Source: an uncultured Clostridia bacterium (lineage in GTDB: Bacteria; Bacillota; Clostridia; Lachnospirales; CAG-274). From it: DNA of 46,057 nt. Position 1 is the stretch's first letter; every line of letters starts with the position of its first letter. The DNA is taken from contig CANPXH010000016.1 in assembly GCA_947585865.1 (NCBI GenBank), positions 1-46,057 on the forward strand, read 5' to 3'. This document shows, piece by piece, positions 25,338 to 35,526 of this stretch. A program made the translations under genes and the position numbers. The notes under the pieces were generated by a model. That model did no database searches. It saw nothing but the letters and a program-made list of their open reading frames with translations, and was not told the origin of the DNA.

Positions 25338-26600
25338 ATGGAGCATTTTTTAATAAATGGAAGAAATCCCCTTAACGGCGAGGTAACCATAAGCGGCGCC
25401 AAGAATGCAGTAGTTGCCATTATCCCTGCCGCTATTTTGGCAGGCGGTATATGTATTATAGATAATCTTCCCAGGATAGAGGATGTAAAGTGTCTTGAAG
25501 ATACTCTTACAAAGCTGGGCGCTCACTGTCAGCTCATAGATGACAGGACACTTATGGTAGACTCTTCCGATATGGAGAACTGGAATGCAACATTTGATTC
25601 TGTAAGAAGGATAAGGGCTTCGTATTATTTGATGGGCGCTCTTCTTGCCAGATTTAAAAAGGCCGAGGTGGCGCTGCCCGGCGGCTGCAACTTTGGCACA
25701 AGACCCATAGACCTTCATCTCAAGGGCTTCAGAGCCCTGGGAGCAGAGGTGATAGAAGACTATGATGCGGGCATCATAACTCTTAAGGCGGACAGGCTCA
25801 AGGGTACGAATATCTTTTTGGATACCGTTTCCGTAGGCGCTACAATAAATATTATGCTTGCCGCAACAATGGCCGAGGGCGTCACCACTATTGAAAATGC
25901 CGCCAAGGAGCCGCATATAGTAGACACCGCCAATTTTCTGAATATGCTTGGAGCAAAGGTAAAGGGCGCAGGAACAGACGTTATAAGGATAACGGGAGTG
26001 GAGAATCTCCACGGCGGCGAATATATGATAATACCCGATCAGATAGAGGCAGGCACATATATGATAGCAACTGCCATTTGCGGCGGCCATGTTTCGGTAA
26101 GGAACATAATACCCAAGCATATGGACAGCCTTTCAGCCAAGCTTAAGGAAATGGGCTGTACCATAGAAGAAGGCGATGACTACATAGATGTTATATCAAA
26201 CGGTAAGCTTTCCTCCATAAGGGTAAAGACAATGGCTTATCCCGGCTTCCCCACAGACCTTCAGCCTCAAATGGTGGCAGGCCTTTCAAAGGCGGAGGGC
26301 GTAAGCATACTCACGGAGACCGTTTGGGAAAACAGATTCCAGTACATAGATCAGCTTAAAAAATTCGGCTGTGACATTACTGTCGACGGCAGGATAGCTA
26401 CGATACACGGCGTTCCCCAGCTCAACGGAGCAGAGGTGCTTGCTACCGACCTGAGAGCGGGAGCGGCTATGATAATAGCAGGACTTGCCGCCGCAGGCAC
26501 TACCAAAATAGGAAACATACGCTTTATAGACAGAGGCTATGAACAGATAGAATACAAGCTTAAGGCATTGGGCGCTGATATAAAGAGGGTAAAGGACTGA
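25338..26600 (+). CDS. murA: UDP-N-acetylglucosamine 1-carboxyvinyltransferase
   Basis: MurA adds enolpyruvate from PEP to UDP-GlcNAc, the first committed step of peptidoglycan synthesis, in the cytoplasm. The fosfomycin-target Cys is Cys117 in [16 protein letters not shown]. The N-terminal [18 protein letters not shown] and the C-terminal [15 protein letters not shown] are family signatures. The length (420 aa) is normal. The ATG at 25338 is preferred over an upstream GTG (25326) because of the Shine-Dalgarno position. It overlaps walJ (TGATG). Confidence 0.95.
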   Translation: MEHFLINGRNPLNGEVTISGAKNAVVAIIPAAILAGGICIIDNLPRIEDVKCLEDTLTKLGAHCQLIDDRTLMVDSSDMENWNATFDSVRRIRASYYLMGALLARFKKAEVALPGGCNFGTRPIDLHLKGFRALGAEVIEDYDAGIITLKADRLKGTNIFLDTVSVGATINIMLAATMAEGVTTIENAAKEPHIVDTANFLNMLGAKVKGAGTDVIRITGVENLHGGEYMIIPDQIEAGTYMIATAICGGHVSVRNIIPKHMDSLSAKLKEMGCTIEEGDDYIDVISNGKLSSIRVKTMAYPGFPTDLQPQMVAGLSKAEGVSILTETVWENRFQYIDQLKKFGCDITVDGRIATIHGVPQLNGAEVLATDLRAGAAMIIAGLAAAGTTKIGNIRFIDRGYEQIEYKLKALGADIKRVKD

Positions 26601-27394
26601 TGAAGCTTAGGTTTGCAACGATTGCCAGCAGTTCCGGAGGCAATTGTGTATATATAGGAACAGAATATACCAATATCCTCATAGATGCAGGCTTGAGCGG
26701 CAAAAGGATAGAAGAAGGACTTTCCCGCCTTGAACTTACGGGGCATGACATAGATGCCGTTTTTGTGACTCATGAGCACGCAGATCATGTAGACGGCATA
26801 GGCGTTCTTTCAAGAAGATACGACATACCCGTGTATGCCACGGAGGGCACCTGGAGCAATATGCCTGTGAAGGTAGGCGAGCTTAGGCCACGGAACAAAA
26901 GAGCGGTGTATGCCGATGAAAATCTTTTTTTCAACGACCTTTGCATACAGCCCTTTGAGATCCCTCATGATGCGGCGGAGCCTGTGGGCTACAGCATCGT
27001 TACCGATAACGGCAAGATAACCGTAGCCACGGATATGGGGCATATCACAGATATTGTAAAGGAAAATATAAAGGGCTCTTCGGTGCTTTTGCTGGAGAGC
27101 AATCACGATATAAATATGCTCAAAAACGGCCCTTATGCCTACAGTCTGAAGCAAAGGATACTAAGCGACAAAGGCCATCTTAGCAATTCGGTGGCAGGAG
27201 CGTTTCTGAGCAAAATAGCGGACAGCAAATTAAAATACGTTTTTTTGGGTCATCTCAGCAAGGAAAACAATACTCCTCAGCTTGCCTTCGACACCGTTAA
27301 GGATATAGTCAGCGAAAGCGGCGCCGAGATCGGCGGGGATTTTGATATGTGGGTAGCCGCACCCTATGGCGTCAAAAGGTGTGTTGAACTGTAA
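26600..27394 (+). CDS. walJ: WalJ/YycJ-like metallo-beta-lactamase-fold hydrolase
   Basis: This is a 264-aa cytoplasmic MBL-fold protein. The metal motif THEHADHVDG gives His58, His60, Asp62 and His63; the N-terminal ASSSGGNCVYIGT and the later DMGHITD and LLESNHD are typical of YycJ. Relatives are thought to be nucleases linked to cell division or the WalRK regulon. Here it lies between murA and rlmH, with 1-nt overlaps at both ends, and not beside walRK. Confidence 0.88.
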   Translation: MKLRFATIASSSGGNCVYIGTEYTNILIDAGLSGKRIEEGLSRLELTGHDIDAVFVTHEHADHVDGIGVLSRRYDIPVYATEGTWSNMPVKVGELRPRNKRAVYADENLFFNDLCIQPFEIPHDAAEPVGYSIVTDNGKITVATDMGHITDIVKENIKGSSVLLLESNHDINMLKNGPYAYSLKQRILSDKGHLSNSVAGAFLSKIADSKLKYVFLGHLSKENNTPQLAFDTVKDIVSESGAEIGGDFDMWVAAPYGVKRCVEL

Positions 27395-27870
27395 TGAAGA
27401 TAACCATTGCCTGTGTAGGCAGGATAAAAGAAAAATATTTCAGCGATGCAATGGCAGAGTATTTGAAAAGACTTTCACGCTATGCCGATGTGGATATAGC
27501 GGAGGTGCCTGACGAAAAGGCTCCCGATAGCCTGAGCGCCGCACAAAAAGAACAGATAAAGGACACGGAAGGGCAAAGACTTCTGAAGGTCATAAGGAAA
27601 AGCTATATCATAGCTTTGGCAATAAATGGAAAACATATGGACAGCGAGACCTTTGCAGAGACAATATCAAGCTGTGCACTAAAGGGCATAAGCCACATCA
27701 CCTTTGTAATAGGCGGTTCCTTGGGCTTAAGTGATGATGTGCTCAGGGCTGCGGATCTTAAGCTGAGCTTTTCCGAAATGACCTTTCCTCATCAGCTCAT
27801 GCGGGTGATACTTGCAGAGCAGATATATCGTGCTTTCCGTATAATCAAAAATGAACCCTATCATAAATAG
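27394..27870 (+). CDS. rlmH: 23S rRNA (pseudouridine1915-N3)-methyltransferase
   Basis: RlmH is a SPOUT-class methyltransferase that methylates pseudouridine 1915 in helix 69 of 23S rRNA using S-adenosylmethionine. VGRIKEKYF at the start, FVIGGSLGLSDDV (the knot glycine motif) and LAEQIYRAFRI at the end are characteristic. The length (158 aa) is normal. The ATG overlaps the walJ stop (TAATG). Confidence 0.95.
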   Translation: MKITIACVGRIKEKYFSDAMAEYLKRLSRYADVDIAEVPDEKAPDSLSAAQKEQIKDTEGQRLLKVIRKSYIIALAINGKHMDSETFAETISSCALKGISHITFVIGGSLGLSDDVLRAADLKLSFSEMTFPHQLMRVILAEQIYRAFRIIKNEPYHK

Positions 27871-27890
27871 ATATTGGCCGATTTAAAAAA

Positions 27891-27940
27891 GAGCGCAGCA
27901 TTACGGCTGTTTGACCGTTAATGCCACGCTCATTTATTTT
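27891..27940 (+). terminator. Hairpin after rlmH
   Basis: GAGCG (27891-27895) pairs with CGCTC (27927-27931), and GCATTA-CGG inside pairs with CCG-TTAATGC. It is followed by ATTTATTTT. This is a likely terminator of the murA operon. The remaining 130 nt to the convergent gene at 28071 hold nothing I recognise. Confidence 0.6.
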
Positions 27941-28070
27941 GATGTCAAGGTATTCCCTGCGCCGCTTTTACTGTCCTATCACGAACGGTCGGTTTTGTCA
28001 GAGCCCGATATATTCAAAATACTATTTTGACGTCACACAATACAAAGTCGGTAAGCTCTCATCCTCATAT

Positions 28071-29021
28071 TTAAAAGCTTAAAGTGATAGCCTTGGTTTC
28101 GACGTTATAGGCGATGTCTGCGCCCATAGTGTCGCTTACGGCTCTCAGAGGTATATATGTTTTGCCGTCTATAATCTCGGCAGGCACATCTGTATCCAAT
28201 ATCTCTCCATCGACCGTATAAAAATATTTGTTTACGGTAAACTCTGCTTTTTTTATGCCGTTTACAACAGCGGTCTTCGTGTTGGGCTCCCATTCCGTAT
28301 CACAGCCCATTATTTCAGCTACTGCTCTTAACGGCACAAGAAGCCTGTCGTTTTTGTTTATGGCTCCCAATTTGTCTGCATCTGCTGTTACAACGGTCCT
28401 TCCATCCTCACGAGCCTTTTTCCATATGGCTGTTTCTTCATCGCTTATAGTGGTTTTTATACGGATATCCAAAGGCTTTGTAATATCCACTACCGATCTT
28501 TCGGCATCTATAGGCGCAGGCACGGGACTGTCATCGCCGTAGTCTATGGAAAGGAGAACGTTCTTATCTCCCGATGTGGCAAATACACGCCCTGTGCTTT
28601 CATCCCTGTGTATTATATAGGCATTGCCGTCTTTAAGCTCATTCCAGCAGCTTTCATCGCCCCCGGTCATAAGTCCGCTGTGAGCTATGGCGGCAACATA
28701 CATATAGTGGTCTTCTCTTTCTTCAACATCTATAGATCCCGTTATTATGCCGTTATTTATAATGGGGAAAAGATAATAGCATTCAGGTTTTTCCTTTTCG
28801 CCGCACTCTACGGCAAAGGGCGTTCCGATCTTGAGCTCCTTGCTTTGGAACCGTGCTATACTGTCTGCCAGGCCGTATTCTTCAAAATCCTTTTTTATGA
28901 CTTCTATAGCCGCAGAACAATCCTGTGTTTCAACAAGTATGGGCTTATCTGCATTGACGTCGGCATACACTGCCCCGGGCATAAGCATGGCAGTGATGAG
29001 AATTGCCAAAAATTTCTTCAA
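28071..29021 (-). CDS. Secreted stalk-domain protein (copper amine oxidase N-terminal-like domain)
   Basis: This 316-aa secreted protein starts at TTG (29021) with GGAG 8 nt upstream, directly before a signal peptide (KKFLAILITAMLMPGAVYA). The C-terminal about 100 residues contain two copies of the stalk-domain pattern: LLVPLRAVAEIMGCDTEW...AVVNG and YIPLRAVSDTMGADIAY...ITLSF. Such domains are common on the surface of Clostridia and Paenibacilli and probably mediate wall or protein contacts. The N-terminal about 180 residues are unrecognised. It lies 127 nt downstream of the transglutaminase gene on the same strand. Confidence 0.75.
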   Translation of the reverse strand: MKKFLAILITAMLMPGAVYADVNADKPILVETQDCSAAIEVIKKDFEEYGLADSIARFQSKELKIGTPFAVECGEKEKPECYYLFPIINNGIITGSIDVEEREDHYMYVAAIAHSGLMTGGDESCWNELKDGNAYIIHRDESTGRVFATSGDKNVLLSIDYGDDSPVPAPIDAERSVVDITKPLDIRIKTTISDEETAIWKKAREDGRTVVTADADKLGAINKNDRLLVPLRAVAEIMGCDTEWEPNTKTAVVNGIKKAEFTVNKYFYTVDGEILDTDVPAEIIDGKTYIPLRAVSDTMGADIAYNVETKAITLSF

Positions 29022-29148
29022 GATATCATCTCCTTTTTATTGCTTTTTGTTGGGCATTTACATTACAGATGACGGTATCACCCGCACAGGCTTATTGGCT
29101 GCCGCCTTGCCCTTTGCTTTGAGCATATTGCATCAAGGCTCAACGGCG

Positions 29149-30531
29149 TCATTGGAAAATAAGCCTGTTGTATTTAATGGGATCCAGCAGATCCAGCTTA
29201 CCGTCGCCTGTCATATCCTGTGCGCTGTGAGTCTTTATATTTGCAGCCTGTTTCAAAAGCTCTGACGCATCATTTACATCTATTATATTGTTATTGTCTA
29301 CATCCAAGTATTTGTAAAAATCATAGGTGTATTGGCTATAGATAGGGAATTCCATATCTTCAATATACATATTGGCAGAAAAAGACGGCGGATAAAGTTC
29401 TGTTTGGTATACCAGTTTGTGGTCGATGCCCTTGTCCAGCTCCTGCATTTTCTTTGTGCCTATGAGCAAATACGAATATTGCTGCAGTGTGTTTTTGCCT
29501 GATGAATCGCACCATGTGGGATCGCAGAAATAAAATTTGCCCCCAAGCCTTACCGCATTCCACTTGTGTGTGGTGCTTGTTAGGCACATGGCTTCAACGC
29601 CTGCTCTGTCGCATAGTATCTTAAGCGCTTCGGAATATCCCTCGCATACAGGGTATTTCTCTTTATCGCTCCCGTCGCCGTATAAAAGGGCGGAGGGGGC
29701 TATATAAGCATAGCGCATGGATGGGTGGGCATAGTATGAGGGTTTGCCGTTTTCATCCTCTACCGTAGCAGGCGTGTTGTAGCTGTTGTGTGCGCACAGC
29801 CATTCGCTAAAGTATTTTACCTTATAGAAATCAGAGGCTTTATAGGGCAGGGCTGATATCAACTCGTCTACCCTGTCTTGAATTGCTCTGTCGTCTGCCT
29901 CTACCTGCTCCCTTGTCGTATAGCATACGGGGAAAAAGCTGGCGCAGCCGTTCGGCCTTAGCTCAATTGCCAGTATTACGGAATTGCTGCTGCTGTCGAT
30001 ACCATGGCCGTAGGCATAGCCGACATTGTTAAGATCGACCCAAAATATTTCGGGATGATCCATATAAAAATAAGTGTAGCCTGCTCTTGTAAGCAGTGTG
30101 GGTATGGATATGCCCATAGATTCTTCTGCCTTGGCCTGCCAGTTGCTGTCCGATAGCGTCTCTCCCGGCCCAAGCTTTACAGGTATTGTAAACGTCTTTC
30201 TGTAATAGCTGCCTGTTTCTTCGTCTGAAATACCTGTGCCGTTTTTGTAATTTTGCGCATTTTCCGCAAAGAAGTCGTATAGCTCTTTCTCATAGGGCGT
30301 AAGCTGATCGTAATACAGCGCAGAGTCTGCTTCCTTTACAGCTATAGCCATGGGCTTATCCTCTTTCTCCGCAAAGAAAAGATCTGTAAAGCCAAGCATT
30401 TCGCTTTTATCTATCTTTTCTTTTATTTCCTCTTGGGTATATATTTTTTGGGGCTTTTCCAAATTGCCCGCATATACGCCGCATACGCAAAATATGGTCA
30501 TTATAAATGTGAGAAGCATTGCTTTTTTCAT
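29149..30531 (-). CDS. Secreted transglutaminase-like protein with C-terminal dockerin
   Basis: The 460-aa protein has a signal peptide (MKKAMLLTFIMTIFCVCGVYA), a transglutaminase/protease-like core, and a dockerin. The papain-like triad is visible: Cys296 in VCEGYSEAL, His322 in THKWNAV and Asp337 in FCDPTW. Residues about 408-458 are a dockerin pair, DVDNNNIIDVNDASELL and DMTGDGKLDLLDPIKY. It may crosslink or cleave proteins at the cell surface or within a cohesin-based complex. The ATG lies 1 nt after the hisC stop, so its translation is coupled to hisC, which is an odd partner. Confidence 0.8.
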   Translation of the reverse strand: MKKAMLLTFIMTIFCVCGVYAGNLEKPQKIYTQEEIKEKIDKSEMLGFTDLFFAEKEDKPMAIAVKEADSALYYDQLTPYEKELYDFFAENAQNYKNGTGISDEETGSYYRKTFTIPVKLGPGETLSDSNWQAKAEESMGISIPTLLTRAGYTYFYMDHPEIFWVDLNNVGYAYGHGIDSSSNSVILAIELRPNGCASFFPVCYTTREQVEADDRAIQDRVDELISALPYKASDFYKVKYFSEWLCAHNSYNTPATVEDENGKPSYYAHPSMRYAYIAPSALLYGDGSDKEKYPVCEGYSEALKILCDRAGVEAMCLTSTTHKWNAVRLGGKFYFCDPTWCDSSGKNTLQQYSYLLIGTKKMQELDKGIDHKLVYQTELYPPSFSANMYIEDMEFPIYSQYTYDFYKYLDVDNNNIIDVNDASELLKQAANIKTHSAQDMTGDGKLDLLDPIKYNRLIFQ

Positions 30532-30532
30532 A

Positions 30533-31582
30533 TCAGTATCCCCCTATTGCTTTTATCAAAACTTCCATTTGCTCTCTTGTTCCTATGGTGATCCTGAGAT
30601 ATTGATCTATTCTCGGCTTGTTGAAATATCTGACTATTATGTTTTTGCTCCTTAAATATTCAAAAAGCCCTTTGGCATCTATGTTTTTATTTGTCGTGAA
30701 TATAAAATTGGCGGAGCTGGGAAGGGTATCGAAGCCAAGCCTTGAAAGCTCGTTTACGGTCCACTCTCTCGTGCTTATTATATTGCTGCGGCATCGGTTG
30801 AAATATTCCGTATCCCTTGCGGCTGCTTCTGCCGCTGCTTGGGAGAGAGAATCCAGGGTATAGCTGTTGAAGCTGTTTTTTACCGCTTCCATGGCTTGTA
30901 TGAGCTTGCTGTTCGCCATGGCGTAGCCTACCCTTATGCCTGCAAGGGCTCTTGATTTGGAATAGGTCTGTACCACTGCCAGGTTGTCGTATTTATGTAT
31001 CAGCTCAGCGGCGGATATGCCGCCGAAGTCTATATAAGCTTCGTCTATTATGACTATGGAATCCCTGTTGTGTTTTATTATATCCTCTATGTCGTCAAGC
31101 GCCATATATATTCCCGTAGGCGCATTGGGATTGGCTATGACCACGCCTCCGTTCTCGCCGAAATAGTCCTCCTTCACTATGCAAAAGCTGTTATCAAGCG
31201 CCGCTTTTTTATAGGGTATGGAGTAAAGCTCGCACCACACGTCATAAAACGAATAGGTTATGTCGGGGAAAATTATAGGCTTGTCCGAATTGAAAAAAGT
31301 CATAAAGCCAAGGGCAAGCACCTCATCGGAGCCGTTGCCCAGAAATATCTCATCTTCTTTTACATCATATATATCCATGAGCGCCGACTTAACTCCCCTG
31401 CACACAAAGCTTGGATAAAGCCTCAGCTTTTCCCAGTCGTATTCGGCTATGGCTTTTTTCACCATAGGCGAAGGCGGATAGGGGCTCTCGTTGGTATTGA
31501 GCTTTATGATGTCCTTGCCATCGGGCTGCTCTCCCGGCACATAGGGATCTATATTTCTTATTTTGTCTTTCCATAATTCCAT
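30533..31582 (-). CDS. hisC: Histidinol-phosphate aminotransferase-like
   Basis: This is a 349-aa PLP aminotransferase of the HisC family. The PLP lysine is Lys209 in TYSKSRALAGIRVGYAM; NPNAPTGIYM and DEAYIDFGG are the pyridoxal-binding motifs, and LNTNESPYPPSP near the N-terminus is typical. It converts imidazole acetol phosphate to histidinol phosphate, though relatives act on aromatic amino acids or in cobalamin side-chain synthesis (CobD). It is apart from any his operon. GGAGAG precedes the ATG. Confidence 0.85.
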   Translation of the reverse strand: MELWKDKIRNIDPYVPGEQPDGKDIIKLNTNESPYPPSPMVKKAIAEYDWEKLRLYPSFVCRGVKSALMDIYDVKEDEIFLGNGSDEVLALGFMTFFNSDKPIIFPDITYSFYDVWCELYSIPYKKAALDNSFCIVKEDYFGENGGVVIANPNAPTGIYMALDDIEDIIKHNRDSIVIIDEAYIDFGGISAAELIHKYDNLAVVQTYSKSRALAGIRVGYAMANSKLIQAMEAVKNSFNSYTLDSLSQAAAEAAARDTEYFNRCRSNIISTREWTVNELSRLGFDTLPSSANFIFTTNKNIDAKGLFEYLRSKNIIVRYFNKPRIDQYLRITIGTREQMEVLIKAIGGY

Positions 31583-31931
31583 ATTATCAACTCTCCGTTT
31601 GCAAAGGCGACCGCCCGGTCAAAAGCCGATCTTAAAGCCTAGGCTGCCCTTGGCGCATATAAACACATAGGCTGCCGTACAGGGCATTTTAGGCAAATAA
31701 GGATCTGCTTCGATACATATTATAATAATTAAGTATATCATATTTTATCAAATAAGTATATAATTTTTGTAAAAAGTGTGGTATAATTTATGTAGGTATG
31801 ATATTAGGCAAAGGAAAGACCCGGGCTTGAACGCCTCAAAGCCTATGCCAAACGACAAAAAGGATCACGGGCAAACGGTACGCTGTATCAAAACAAGTGA
31901 TTTTGGCACATTGACCCTTGGGAGGAAAATC
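31583..31931 (+). other. Intergenic region with dnaE promoter and long leader
   Basis: This 349-nt divergent region separates hisC and dnaE. A clear extended -10, TGG-TATAAT (TG 31779-31780, TATAAT 31782-31787), gives a predicted dnaE leader of about 135 nt before GGGAGG. The leader stays open in the dnaE frame back to 31776 but lacks a start with a Shine-Dalgarno. I recognise no riboswitch. The 31600-31780 part has no gene and no clear repeat. Confidence 0.5.
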
Positions 31932-34900
31932 ATGGCAAAGCAGTTCACACATTTACACGTTCATACTGAATACAGCCTGCTTGACGGCTCAGCCAAGATC
32001 GGCGAGCTTGTTTTGCGTGCAAAGGAGCTGGGCATGGATTCCCTTGCCATAACCGACCACGGCGCAATGTACGGCTGCATAGATTTTTACAAGGCGGCAA
32101 AGGCGGCAGGCATAAAGCCCATCATAGGCTGTGAAGTATATGTTGCCAATACGTCTCGCTTTGACAAGGAATCCTCCGAAGAAAATTTTTATTATCACCT
32201 TGTGCTTTTGGCAAAGGATAACAACGGTTATTCCAATCTTACAAAGCTGGTGTCCTACGGCTTTACAGAAGGCTTTTACAAAAAGCCGAGAGTGGATATG
32301 GAATTGCTGGAAAAATATCACGAAGGGCTTATAGCTCTGAGCGCCTGCCTTGCAGGGCCTGTGGCAAGGACCGTGCTGAGGAAAGGATACGGCCACGCCA
32401 AGGAAATGGCGCTGAAATATTATGATATTTTCGGCGAAGGCAATTTTTATCTTGAATTGCAGGATCACGGTATGCCTGAGCAAAGAGAGGTAAATCAAGC
32501 GCTTATAAGGATGAATGCCGAAACGGGCATACCCCTTGTTGCCACAAATGATTCACACTACATATTGGCGGAGGATGCCGAGGCTCACGACATACTTTTG
32601 TGCATACAGACGGGAGTCACGGTAAATACTCCCAACAGGATGCGCTATGAGGGCGGTCAGTTTTATCTGAAATCCCCGGAAGAGATGTATTCTCTTTTCC
32701 CCTATGCGCAGCAGGCCTGTGAGAACACATATAAAATAGCGGAGCAGTGCAATGTGGAATTCGAGTTCCACAAATACAAGCTGCCCAAATTCGATGTGCC
32801 AAAGGGATATACTGCCTTTGAATACCTTAAAAGCATATGCGAGGAAGGTATAAATGAAAGATATGACACAGTCACTCCCAAGCTGAGAGAGAGGATGGAC
32901 TATGAGCTCAATGTTATAAACTCCATGGGCTTTGTGGATTATTTCCTCATAGTGTGGGATTTTATAAAATATGCCAAGGACAATGGCATACCCGTAGGTC
33001 CGGGCCGTGGCTCCGCCGCAGGCTCCATAGTTGCGTACAGCCTTAAGATAACGGACATCGACCCTATTGAGTATTCCCTTATATTTGAGCGTTTTCTCAA
33101 TCCCGAAAGAGTTACGATGCCCGATATAGATATAGATTTCTGCTATGAAAGGCGCCCCGAAGTGATAGATTATGTTATCGGAAAATACGGCGCCGATCAA
33201 GTGGCTCAGATAATAACATTCGGTACTATGGCGGCACGAAACGCCATAAGGGATGTGGCAAGGGCTTTGGATATGTCCTATGCCGAAGGCGACAGGATAG
33301 CAAAGCTCATACCCAATGAGCTCCATATCACTATAAAAAAGGCTCTTGAAAAGAATAAGGAGCTTGCCAATATATACGAAAGTGAACCCGATGTGAAGAA
33401 GCTTATAGATATGTCCATGAAGCTGGAGGGCCTTCCACGCCATACCTCTACCCATGCGGCAGGCGTTATTATTTCAGACAAGCCTGTTATGGACTATGTT
33501 CCCCTTAACCTGAACGTAAAGGATAATTCGGTAACGACAGAGTACGATATGACTACCTGTGAGGAGCTCGGCCTTCTTAAAATGGATTTTCTGGGTCTCA
33601 GAACGCTCACCGTCATAAAGAATGCCTTTGAAGAGGTGAACAGAAGATACGGCACAGACTACAGCGCACACAATATAGATTATAAGGACAGTGCCACATA
33701 CAATCTAATATCCTTGGGAAAGACCCAGGGCGTATTCCAGCTTGAAAGCAGCGGTATGATATCCTTCATGAAGGAATTGAGACCCTCCTGTATGGAAGAC
33801 ATAATCGCAGGTATCTCTCTTTACCGCCCCGGTCCTATGGACTTTATACCTCAGTACATTTACGGCAAGAACAATCCCGACAAGGTAAGCTACAGGCATC
33901 CGGCTCTTGAGCCTATACTTAAGGATACATACGGCTGTATAGTATATCAAGAGCAGGTAATGCAGATAGTGCAAAGCCTTGCAGGCTATTCTTTGGGCCG
34001 AAGCGATATGGTAAGGCGTGCCATGTCCAAGAAAAAGGCTGATGTAATGGCAAAGGAAAGGGAATATTTCATAAACGGTATAGACGATGTGCCGGGCTGT
34101 ATAGCAAACGGCATACCAAAGGATGTGGCAAATACCATATTTGACGAGATGATAAGCTTTGCTTCATATGCTTTCAACAAGTCTCATGCAGCCGCATATG
34201 CGGTAGTCGCTTTCCAAACGGCATGGCTCAAGACCCATTACCCCGTGGAATTTATGGCCGCTCTTATGACAAGCGTTTTGGGCAATCCTACAAAGCTTGC
34301 CGGATATATAGTAAACTGCAGACAGATGGGCATACAGATACTGCCTCCCGACATCAATCAGGGCTTTTCGGGCTTTTCGGCTTCCGATGAAGGCAATATA
34401 ATATACGGCCTTTCCTCCGTAAAGGGAGTGGGCACTCAGATAATAGACAATATGTCCGCCGAAAGAGAGAAAAACGGCAGGTTCACGAGCCTTACGGATT
34501 TTATAGAAAGAATGGGCAGCAATGTCAATTCAAAGGCTATAGAGAATCTTATACTGGCAGGCGCCTTCGACTCCTTAGGCGGCAGGCGTTCTCAGTATAT
34601 GGCATATTATGCCCCTGTTTATGACGGCTTTAAAAACAGCAGGAAAAAGAATATAGAAGGTCAGCTGGATCTTTTCGCCATGGCGGAGGAAAGCAGGAGC
34701 ACGGAGGATATGCTCCCCGATATACCGGAATACGACCACAAGAAAAAGCTTGCCATGGAAAAGGAGATACTCGGCCTTTATGTAAGCGGCAATCCCCTTG
34801 ATAAATACTGGGAGACCATAAGAAAATACATATCCGCCACCACAGCGGACTTTCCCGCAGACGAAGAGGATATGGACAGCGAAGGCAAAATAAAGGATAA

Positions 34901-35384
34901 GGATATTGTAAAGACGGCGGGGATAATATCAAAGGTGACTGCCAAGTATACCAAAAACGACAAGCTTATGGCATTTATCACACTGGAGGATATGTACGGC
35001 GCCATAGAGGTCATAGTGTTCCCCGATACCTACAGCAGATATACGGAATATATTGCCGAGGACAACATAATACTTGTAACGGGAAGAGCGTCTGTAGCCG
35101 AGGATCAGCCCTCCAAGATAATATGCGAGAGCATAACTCCCTACGATAAAATAGAGGACAGCAGCAAAACATTGTGGATAAAGCTGCCCAAGGACTCCCA
35201 AAGATCCGTTAAGGATATAACGGCATTGCTCTCCGCCTACAAGGGGGGCTCAAGAGTTATAGTGTATGCCGAAAAAACGGGCAAGAAATATTACTCATCG
35301 GCAGGCAGCTATGTCAGGATAGATGACGAGCTGAAGCAAAGGCTTGAGGATATGCTGGGCAAGGGAACTGTGGCTGTGCGCTGA
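31932..35384 (+). CDS. dnaE: DNA polymerase III alpha subunit
   Basis: This is a replicative DNA polymerase of the DnaE type. It starts at the ATG 6 nt after GGAGG. Domains in order: PHP (from residue 5, HLHVHTEYSLLDG), palm with PDIDIDF at 397-403 (Asp398, Asp400, Asp402) and the third catalytic Asp in KMDFLG (Asp552), fingers with VYQEQVMQI and RRAMSKKK, helix-hairpin-helix, and an OB-fold (about 995-1070, TAGIISKVTAKYTKND, DMYGAIEVIVFP). The length (1150 aa) is normal for DnaE1/DnaE of Clostridia. It has its own promoter. Confidence 0.96.
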   Translation: MAKQFTHLHVHTEYSLLDGSAKIGELVLRAKELGMDSLAITDHGAMYGCIDFYKAAKAAGIKPIIGCEVYVANTSRFDKESSEENFYYHLVLLAKDNNGYSNLTKLVSYGFTEGFYKKPRVDMELLEKYHEGLIALSACLAGPVARTVLRKGYGHAKEMALKYYDIFGEGNFYLELQDHGMPEQREVNQALIRMNAETGIPLVATNDSHYILAEDAEAHDILLCIQTGVTVNTPNRMRYEGGQFYLKSPEEMYSLFPYAQQACENTYKIAEQCNVEFEFHKYKLPKFDVPKGYTAFEYLKSICEEGINERYDTVTPKLRERMDYELNVINSMGFVDYFLIVWDFIKYAKDNGIPVGPGRGSAAGSIVAYSLKITDIDPIEYSLIFERFLNPERVTMPDIDIDFCYERRPEVIDYVIGKYGADQVAQIITFGTMAARNAIRDVARALDMSYAEGDRIAKLIPNELHITIKKALEKNKELANIYESEPDVKKLIDMSMKLEGLPRHTSTHAAGVIISDKPVMDYVPLNLNVKDNSVTTEYDMTTCEELGLLKMDFLGLRTLTVIKNAFEEVNRRYGTDYSAHNIDYKDSATYNLISLGKTQGVFQLESSGMISFMKELRPSCMEDIIAGISLYRPGPMDFIPQYIYGKNNPDKVSYRHPALEPILKDTYGCIVYQEQVMQIVQSLAGYSLGRSDMVRRAMSKKKADVMAKEREYFINGIDDVPGCIANGIPKDVANTIFDEMISFASYAFNKSHAAAYAVVAFQTAWLKTHYPVEFMAALMTSVLGNPTKLAGYIVNCRQMGIQILPPDINQGFSGFSASDEGNIIYGLSSVKGVGTQIIDNMSAEREKNGRFTSLTDFIERMGSNVNSKAIENLILAGAFDSLGGRRSQYMAYYAPVYDGFKNSRKKNIEGQLDLFAMAEESRSTEDMLPDIPEYDHKKKLAMEKEILGLYVSGNPLDKYWETIRKYISATTADFPADEEDMDSEGKIKDKDIVKTAGIISKVTAKYTKNDKLMAFITLEDMYGAIEVIVFPDTYSRYTEYIAEDNIILVTGRASVAEDQPSKIICESITPYDKIEDSSKTLWIKLPKDSQRSVKDITALLSAYKGGSRVIVYAEKTGKKYYSSAGSYVRIDDELKQRLEDMLGKGTVAVR

Positions 35385-35526
35385 CAGGGCTTTAAACAGC
35401 GGTTTTCTGCATAAATTTTACTTATCTGAAACTTAATTGAAAAGTAACGCTTCTGTAACCTGTTTGTAACATAAGTAGTGTATAATAATATCAGCATATA
35501 AAATATGCCATAGTGTAGAGGTTTCG

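Noticed and set aside
32553..33455. 300-aa minus-strand frame within dnaE
   Set aside because: It is antisense to conserved polymerase motifs, with Tyr/His/Ile-rich composition typical of shadow frames.
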